From: Bathynomus jamesi
Lineage: Eukaryota > Arthropoda > Malacostraca > Isopoda > Cirolanidae
NCBI GenBank assembly: GCA_023014485.1
Contig: JAJOZX010012259.1
Span: forward strand, 1 to 64,000
DNA: 64,000 nucleotides
Reading direction: 5' to 3'
How positions within the stretch are numbered: position 1 is the first letter of the stretch; each line of letters begins with the position of its first letter. Shown one piece after another: positions 58,243 through 64,000 of the stretch. Position numbers and translations under genes: made by a program. The notes under the pieces are model-generated. The model ran no database searches. It had not been told where the DNA came from and saw only the letters and a program-made list of their open reading frames with translations.

Positions 58243-59975
58243 ATGAATAAAATTGTCCCCCTTATAATTTTCCAAATTATTTACTCTTGTAGACCCAGTA
58301 TTAAAATTTCTACCGGAGTTGTTATAGAAAAACTTGCAGAAGGTAAATTTTTGAAAGGGCATGCAGACCTTTATATAAATTTGCAACCCCCTGCTAGAAT
58401 TAAAATCAATCTCCTTCAGATACAAACCCAATTAGAAACGTTTGAAAGTAAAGTCCAAAATTCTTTCCAAGGAAAAGATCAGATAAGTCGCGTTCTGTTA
58501 GAAAATACCCTCGAAAATATTCAAACTACAGCACGCGCCTATCAGAAATATTAGCCTTACCATGGATACAAACTGAAACCAAAAATTCCGAAAACTTTAA
58601 CCAAAGAAGTAAAAGGGGACTGATAGATATAGGAGGGAAACTGTTCAAAGGTTTATTCGGATTAGCAACCGAAGAAGATATTAAAAGAGTTGAACTTAAA
58701 TTGAATCTCTTCGCTCGGAATCGACAATATAATGGACACATGTTAGAACAAACTATTAGGTCATTACACGAAAACAATCGCATCCTTCACTCCCTTTCGG
58801 ACAGATTCACATACCTTGAATCCATGTTAGCTCAATACAAAGAACACAAATGATATCTAGAATTAATAGAAATAATGAACATACAAGTAACCCTAATCGA
58901 TAAATACTTACAACGAATAACTACGATTCATTCCAAGGTTTTGCGTGCAACCCAGCTAGCCCATGGAAAAATCACTCTTTCCACCCTAATACCATGGGAA
59001 ATACTCCAGTCCTTGATTCACACCGCCCAGTCACAATTAAAATTATCACCCATATTCCCACTCAACCACACTAATTACCCTCAATTTCTAGAATACACCT
59101 GGACTGTACATGGACCACGCCCCTACACATACCTCATAATTATACCATTTTCGATTTCCTCACTTATGACGTATATAGATTTCACCCTTTCCCAACACCC
59201 TACCAAAATAACTAATGTCTATCGATTGTATTTACCCACCGTACACCTTACCTTTTCCTCACCAAAGATCTATCAGCTTATTCTATGATGTCAGATAGCG
59301 ACGTCCGGCATTGCCGATTCCCGCAACCAAATAAACAACTCATCTGCCCTCCACTCAAACCAGTTATTCTTCCCACTACTAGGTCTTGCTTTGTCGATTT
59401 AATTCGTGACCGCATGCCCCCGTATGTTCATTTAAAAAATTTCATTCCCCTAAAACCATCCAACTACGAATTGGACCAGACATCTGGGTTTCCTTCGCGA
59501 ACAGGACTGCCGCTACCCTCGAGTGTCCATCAAATTATTCCCTCATTACAATCCCTATGATTATTCAGCTACCAATTGGTTGCTCCTTGCGTTCAAAGCC
59601 CTCCAAATATACAACCCGTATAAGGTTACCCTTAATAACTCATACCCATTTCCGTCGCAAATTAAATTTAAACCCGTCATAGAGATCTTAAATCTCTCCA
59701 TAAAACCTGTAACCATCCTACCCGAACTGCATGCCCCTGAATGGAATGATCAATTGAGCCGGTTTAAAATTTCGGATGATAACCAAAACAACCTCTTACA
59801 AATACTACAACCGGTAACCATTTTCTCAACATCTGCCGTTAGTATCATTATTGTGTGTGCTATTATCCTCGGTGTATTTGTGATGAAAAGATCATTCTGG
59901 GAACAAAGAAAACCCAGTGACACGGAACATGAAACTATTTATGCACGACCAAGAGTGCGTACCCAGACCACGTGA
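58243..59975 (+). pseudogene. env: env (F-like envelope glycoprotein) of the errantivirus-like element, broken
   Basis: ATG at 58243 overlaps the end of pol by 8 bp and starts a hydrophobic signal-like peptide. The first frame stops at 58554. The frame one base back carries a furin-type site RSKR (58605-58616) followed by a GLIDIGG-type fusion-peptide-like stretch. It has an in-frame TGA at 58851 and continues to 59288. Pieces in two frames follow (to 59560, then 59523-59975). Near the end is a single hydrophobic anchor (about 59818-59885) and a basic tail. This layout is that of insect errantivirus Env, related to baculovirus F proteins, which mediates membrane fusion. At least three breaks exclude a working product. 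Confidence 0.82.
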
Positions 59976-60104
59976 ACTAGACTTAAACCACCCGACTTAT
60001 GTTGTATATATAAATCTGTATTATAAAACCAATAGTTATCATCTAGTTAGCCTTAGTTAGGATGTTACGTTATTATATTAATATCATTCTAGAGGGAAGA
60101 GCCC

Positions 60105-61131
60105 TGTAAAAATGAACCATAAATAATTCCCATATTCCTATATTATCTTATCCTTCATGTAATTCTTGTATTCATTTATATAGTCTCTGTATCCATTGTA
60201 AGAAAAAGTATCCATTTTAAAAATTCATGTGTTATATGGTTCATGTATAATCTTATATATTTAACTTTATATAATGCCTATACTCATATGTATGTACGTG
60301 TGTGTATTCATTTTTACATAAGGACCAAAATCGCCCAACGCGAGTTTGGATAAAATATTTGAACTAATTGGTGACCTGTTGTTTTTTAAAATCTCATAAT
60401 CATTTTTTAGATTTCGCTTAATAAGGAATCCTGTTAAGCTTTGCAATGTTCACATTTTGTATACACTCTCTTTCGTTATAAACAATGAGATCATGTCTTG
60501 CCTAAGCATTAAAATTGTACATCTTAAACCTTAAAATTTCACTCATATGCATATTTTAGTGTAAAGATGCATAGTCCGATTTCCACTTTTAGTTAACTTG
60601 GCAGATCATGATAACATCAGATCTGAAAAGTCGCGGTTTAAGATAAAAATATGGTTTCGTCTTCAAATATTTTGTTTACTCGTTCAAGCCTTACCACAGC
60701 TAAAAAATTTACTTATTTTCAAATATTGTGCAAAAATAATACAGCCTTCTTAGCATTTAATAATAATAATGTTAGCAGTTTTTGGGTATATAAACCCATT
60801 CAAATTCATCCATTGTCATTCAGAAGCTAATTCAGAGGCTGAGCACTACCTGTATTTTTTAGCAGTAAATTACAGTGAAGCTTTTTATTGTCCTTCGAGC
60901 CTTGCTCTCTTCAGAAAAACTTAGAAAACTTTCCGGATACGCTATAAGAAGAATCCGGAACCTTCAGCATTTAGATTGCGAATCTACCAGAGTCCTCCGA
61001 GCCACTATAGAAGAACTCGGAGAGTAACATAGAAGAAAAACCACTTCAAGGCACCTATCCGTTGCTTGCCTCCTAAACCAGAACCCCCGTCAATCCGAAC
61101 CACCCCAGGGCCATAGACGGAGGGGTTAACA
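60105..61131 (+). repeat. 3' LTR of the env-bearing gypsy element
   Basis: Preceded by a polypurine tract (AGAGGGAAGAGCCC, 60091-60104). Near-identical to the 5' LTR. Confidence 0.92.
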
Positions 61132-61754
61132 TATATGGCATGTGTTTCAGAACTTCCTTGGAACGGCGGAGCACCGCCAAGCAATTCTCATCTCCGGGGC
61201 TCCTCATTGCACAGAAGGAAAGTTGCTGTCAGTCCCAGCTGTTGCTATTTGCTGATTTTTTTGAAAAGTATAGGTGATCGTGGTTTTTCCCATTACAGTA
61301 TTTGGCACTATACTAGCACATTGGTATTACCTGTATACAGGCACAACTTTTAAACCGTTAGTCGTATGACATTGGAAGGCACACCAAACGACTTCTCTCA
61401 TCAAGAGGATTCAGAAAACATCCTTACGTAATGATTTATCTTGATTCAGTAAAAAGTTAAAAAGTATGCATTTAAAAAAAAAAACAATTTCAAAGGTCGA
61501 TGCGAGACCCCTAAATATTGATCAATTTTTGTAAAAATGGTACCAATGTAGTAGTATAGTGCCAAATAATGGGAAAAACTACGATAACCTATACTTTTAA
61601 AAAAAAATTGAAAAGTGGGCCACCCTAGTACACATACAGTTCCAAAAAAGTTCAACTACGAATATAAAAGTTTGGCTAATATGTAGTTTTATGGCCACCA
61701 GATTTTTGACAAAGTTGGAAACATGGTTACTTATGGTAGTCTTCTGGACACAGG

Positions 61755-62450
61755 TCACTGGGCCTTTATGTCCAGATTCAGGATGTCAGACTGATAATTT
61801 CTCGTGTCTTGCGAGTGGCCAGGGAGAGTGGCTTGATATTGAAATTTAAAATTCATATTATTCCACACCTTATCTAATCTCCTTTCAAACTGAGAAACTG
61901 TATCTGCATCTCTTGCAGCCTGTAGCAGACTATTCCACATGCTATTGATTCTTAACTTGTAGTAAAACTTCCTCACATTTTTGCAGGCTCTCAGCTTTTC
62001 CAATTTAACTCTTTAAGGGCAAAAGGTACAAATTGCTAATGTTTCAAATACATGCATTCATAACTTAACCCTACAAAAAATTCAGGGCTTAAAGGGTTAA
62101 GGGAATGTCCTCTAGTTGGGTTGGTGTTTCATGGCATGTTGGGTGAGACATCCTTATCATAAATTTTTAGAATCTTGAAAGTTTCAATCATATCCCCTCT
62201 GGCTCTTCTCTAAGTCAGGGTGGGGAGGTCTAGCTTTCTTAATGTCTTCATAGTTAAGATTTTTCAATGCAGGTATCATCCTAGTGTCTCTTCTCTCAAC
62301 ACTTTCCAAGGCATCAATATGTTTTAGTTTATAAGGGCACCATATAGGATTAGCATACTCTAAATGTGGGTGTACAAATGACTTATATAAATGCATAAAC
62401 ATATTCTCATCCAGATGTATGAATGTTCTTCTAATTATACCAATCATAGC
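61755..62450 (-). pseudogene. LINE reverse transcriptase C-terminal relic
   Basis: The minus strand at 62184-62447 encodes LYKSFVHPHLEYANPIWCPY and IDALESVERRDTRMIPALKN, the conserved post-RT block of CR1/RTE-type LINE ORF2 (LYKxxVRPHLEYA...W.P...K.I..IE.VQRRATK). After stops, 61755-62003 has KFYYKLRINSMWNSLLQAAR and DADTVSQFERRLDKVW, matching the extreme C-terminus. Frameshifts and stops make it dead. It lies directly right of family A copy III. Confidence 0.75.
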
Positions 62451-62599
62451 TAGGGCAATCCTTCAGAATCCAGCTGTAAATTAGTTTAAAAAATAAATTG
62501 TTATTTGACAGATGGTTATTGCTTTTAATGCACTAAATTAGTTATTTTCTGAATAATTGTAAATTAAACATAGCAGGCACACCTATAATTGAATGCCTG

Positions 62600-62714
62600 G
62601 TTAGGTCAACTGTACACCCTTGATGATTGGTTAAGTCATGATATTTTCATTTAAACTAATGAAAATATCATGACTTAACCTAACCAATCATCAAGGCTGT
62701 ACAGTTGACCTAAC
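62600..62714. mobile_element. Palindromic MITE
   Basis: Arms of about 53 bp (GTTAGGTCAACTGTACA..., inverse ...TGTACAGTTGACCTAAC) surround a spacer of under 10 bp. It shares its arm sequence with the core of the MITE at 22653-22833. Confidence 0.7.
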
Positions 62715-62731
62715 TTTGATATACTGTACGT

Positions 62732-64000
62732 TAGGGTGGTCCATAAAATTGAAGTTTTGATTTTTTGTTATTGCCGGGCGGTAACTTGTGAGGATGAATG
62801 AGAAAACACCTCTGGCCAATTTTTTCCCAAATCAATCACTTTTTAGGGGTAGCACACAGTACTTCATTTTTGCACTTTTGCACTACCTAGTAGATTTACT
62901 TGTATATTATGTTCCAGTTCCAGTAATACATCTTTTCCTTGACAGATTATTGGTGTAGTGTTCATTGGTTGTGTTTAGTGGTTGGATATATGATGACAAG
63001 TTCGAAGCTCTTGCTTTTACCTCCTTGAAGGAGATAAAGTGAAGGACAAGCTTCTTGGAAGCAAATTACCATCACGTGGAGAAGTATTGTCATGCTTCCT
63101 TCATCACCACACTAATCTCAAGGAGGAGTTGAAGGAAAGTGCTCAAGTAGTGTGGGGTCAACTTGAAATATTTTGGAACAAAGCTCGAATCCCGACAAGG
63201 GAAAAATACAAAGGAATCCAAAAGATCTTGGACCTTCACCAAGATTGGATCAAAATAAAAAAAGGACGAATGAGGAGAAGCCAGAAGCAGGTGAGTTGGA
63301 TGATCAATGATAAATAAAATAGTTTCTCGAGAGTATGACATATTATACTGTACAATAGTCAATACATTTATCATATATATATATATATATTTATTATTTA
63401 TATTTAGGTGTACAATGAAGAGGGATTCAAGGAGACACTTCAGAACCTATTTGATATGGCACATGCTGATGCCTTGTCTCTAATCAAAAACCCAGAAGAC
63501 AAGGCCTTCTTGCTGGCCCAGCGAGAGCCTGGAAGACGGGGATGCATGGTGGGAGTAGACAGAAAAACAGCAGAAAAAGAAAAACAAGCTGCCCACAGGA
63601 AGATGGAGGAGGAGATGCGAAAGAGAAAGGTGAGATTGTTCTTCAAATTCCTACTTTCATTTGATTGCAATGATTAGGTTGTTCGTTAACACTAATTGTC
63701 CATTTTTTTCGATTGTATTGCAGGCAGTCAATGAAGGTGCATCAACATCGGGTATAGCAGTATTGGTGTCCTCAACAGAATCCTCAGTCACTGACGAGTC
63801 ATCCTCCACCGAAGATGAATGGGCAAAAGGTGGAAAGCGACCTCCAAAACAGGTGAAAAGAGTCAAGAATGTGATAACATCAAATCTAGCTGCTGCCCTA
63901 GATCGGACACACACTACGGACAGGATGGCAACCTACATAATAGCAGAGACTGCATTGAGCCTTGGCCACAGCCCAATGAATTTTAACATCACCCGGACCT
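62732..64000 (+). mobile_element. Family A hAT transposon, copy V, continues beyond the window
   Basis: The left end TAGGGTGGTCCATAAAATTG matches the family A terminus. The preceding octamer is CTGTACGT. The right end lies outside the window. Confidence 0.8.
63000..64000 (+). CDS. Family A hAT transposase, copy V, N-terminal part, apparently intact
   Basis: Three exons: about 62997-63290 (KDKLLGSKLPSRGEVLSCFL, then EIFWNKARIPTREKYKGIQK; donor CAG/GTGAGT), 63408-63629 (ETLQNLFDMAHADALSLIKN, EDKAFLLAQREPGRRGCMVG, charged KMEEEMRKRK; donor GTGAGA) and 63724 to the edge (NLAAALDRTHTTDRMATYII). Acceptors are TATTTAG and TTGCAG. No stop or frameshift occurs within the exons, unlike in all other copies. 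No ATG lies in frame at the 5' side (a TGA precedes at 62994), so the start lies in an earlier exon or is lost. The catalytic part is beyond the window. Confidence 0.7.

Larger units (their letters stand above)
53525..58250 (+). pseudogene. pol: pol of the errantivirus-like element (protease, RT, RNase H, integrase), two frame breaks
   Basis: Protease shows LLDTGAHATLIK (Asp 53690-53692). A repeat-rich linker (54190-54645) follows. RT spans about 55100-55850 with a YLDD box at 55668-55679, RNase H has FIIATDASSYGLGAVLL near 56100, and integrase has a zinc-binding region (56700-56840), GMDILGPFP (about 56906), LISDNARSF and ANGLVERHNRK. A GPY-type module follows (about 57625), then a long Pro/Ser-rich tail to the stop at 58250. 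The frame changes once inside the linker, where one repeat unit is a base short (about 54360). It changes again at the T7 run 55467-55473. From 55506 to 58250 the 914-codon frame is intact. Confidence 0.92.
47738..61131 (+). mobile_element. Env-bearing Ty3/gypsy (errantivirus-like) LTR retrotransposon
   Basis: Two LTRs of about 1.03 kb (47738-48770, 60105-61131) with TG...CA ends are flanked by TATA (47734-47737, 61132-61135), the target typical of insect errantiviruses. The order is primer binding site, leader repeat, gag, pol and env on the plus strand. Gag is split by a family A hAT. Pol has two frame breaks and env several, so it cannot make a full protein set. The LTRs are nearly identical apart from a few substitutions and an indel cluster near 48500/60860. 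It inserted into an intron of family A copy III. Confidence 0.92.
45994..61627 (+). mobile_element. Family A hAT transposon, copy III, hosting an LTR retrotransposon
   Basis: Ends TAGGGTGGCCCACTTTTC and its inverse are flanked by an exact GTACACAT duplication (45986-45993, 61628-61635), which fits the hAT pattern nTnnnnAn. The inverted terminal regions are long (about 45994-46380 and about 61250-61627), and each is itself a foldback (GTATAGGTGATCGTGG and its inverse). The first half of a transposase follows the left end. Without the retrotransposon the element is about 2.2 kb and lacks the catalytic core. Confidence 0.9.

Overview
The window is nuclear DNA from a large-genome arthropod. The evidence is (TTAGG)n repeats, split genes with GT-AG introns, dense (AT)n microsatellites, and a repeat load of hAT, mariner, piggyBac-like, Tigger-like, Penelope-like, LINE, SINE and Ty3/gypsy elements. 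The species cannot be named from sequence alone. Only one host protein gene is clear: COMMD5, on the minus strand at 37612-44508. It has five exons that splice in phase to a 233-residue COMM-domain protein. Two more exon-like stretches (20831-20918 and 45715-45948, both minus) may belong to neighbouring genes.

Layout. 1-4815: a decayed minus-strand Ty3/gypsy element (CsRn1-like) cut by the left window edge. 4816-14267: SINEs, small inverted-repeat elements, a truncated mariner, a Penelope-like fragment with a hammerhead-ribozyme-like motif, and an isolated LTR with leader. 14486-18922: two inverted copies of one BED-type hAT relic, one of them sitting in a mariner transposase that itself sits in another repeat. 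18948-24514: MITEs, microsatellites and a tRNA-like foldback. 24515-35168: a nested stack of at least eight elements. 37612-44508: COMMD5 with transposons in its introns. 45994-61627: a hAT element invaded by a 13.4 kb LTR retrotransposon with gag, pol and env, whose gag was later invaded by another hAT. 61755-62450: a LINE remnant. 62732 to the right edge: the start of the best-preserved hAT copy.

The most notable system is a multicopy DNA transposon family, called family A here. Five copies start at 24557, 29386, 45994, 49741 and 62732. They share TIRs beginning TAGGGTG or TAGAGTG, 8-bp target duplications where both ends are visible, and a transposase with FDTTASNTG, CRHH, RWMAK and NDxAER motifs. 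These are hAT hallmarks in an otherwise unfamiliar protein. The second is the env-bearing gypsy element at 47738-61131, which resembles insect errantiviruses: TATA target duplication, a gag-pol slippery heptamer, and an F-like envelope with a furin-type site and C-terminal membrane anchor. All reading frames in it are broken.

Shared target duplications and interruption of one element by another give a relative order of insertion. Many hAT copies landed in (AT)n tracts with the duplication ATATATAT or TATATATA, which matches the hAT preference nTnnnnAn.
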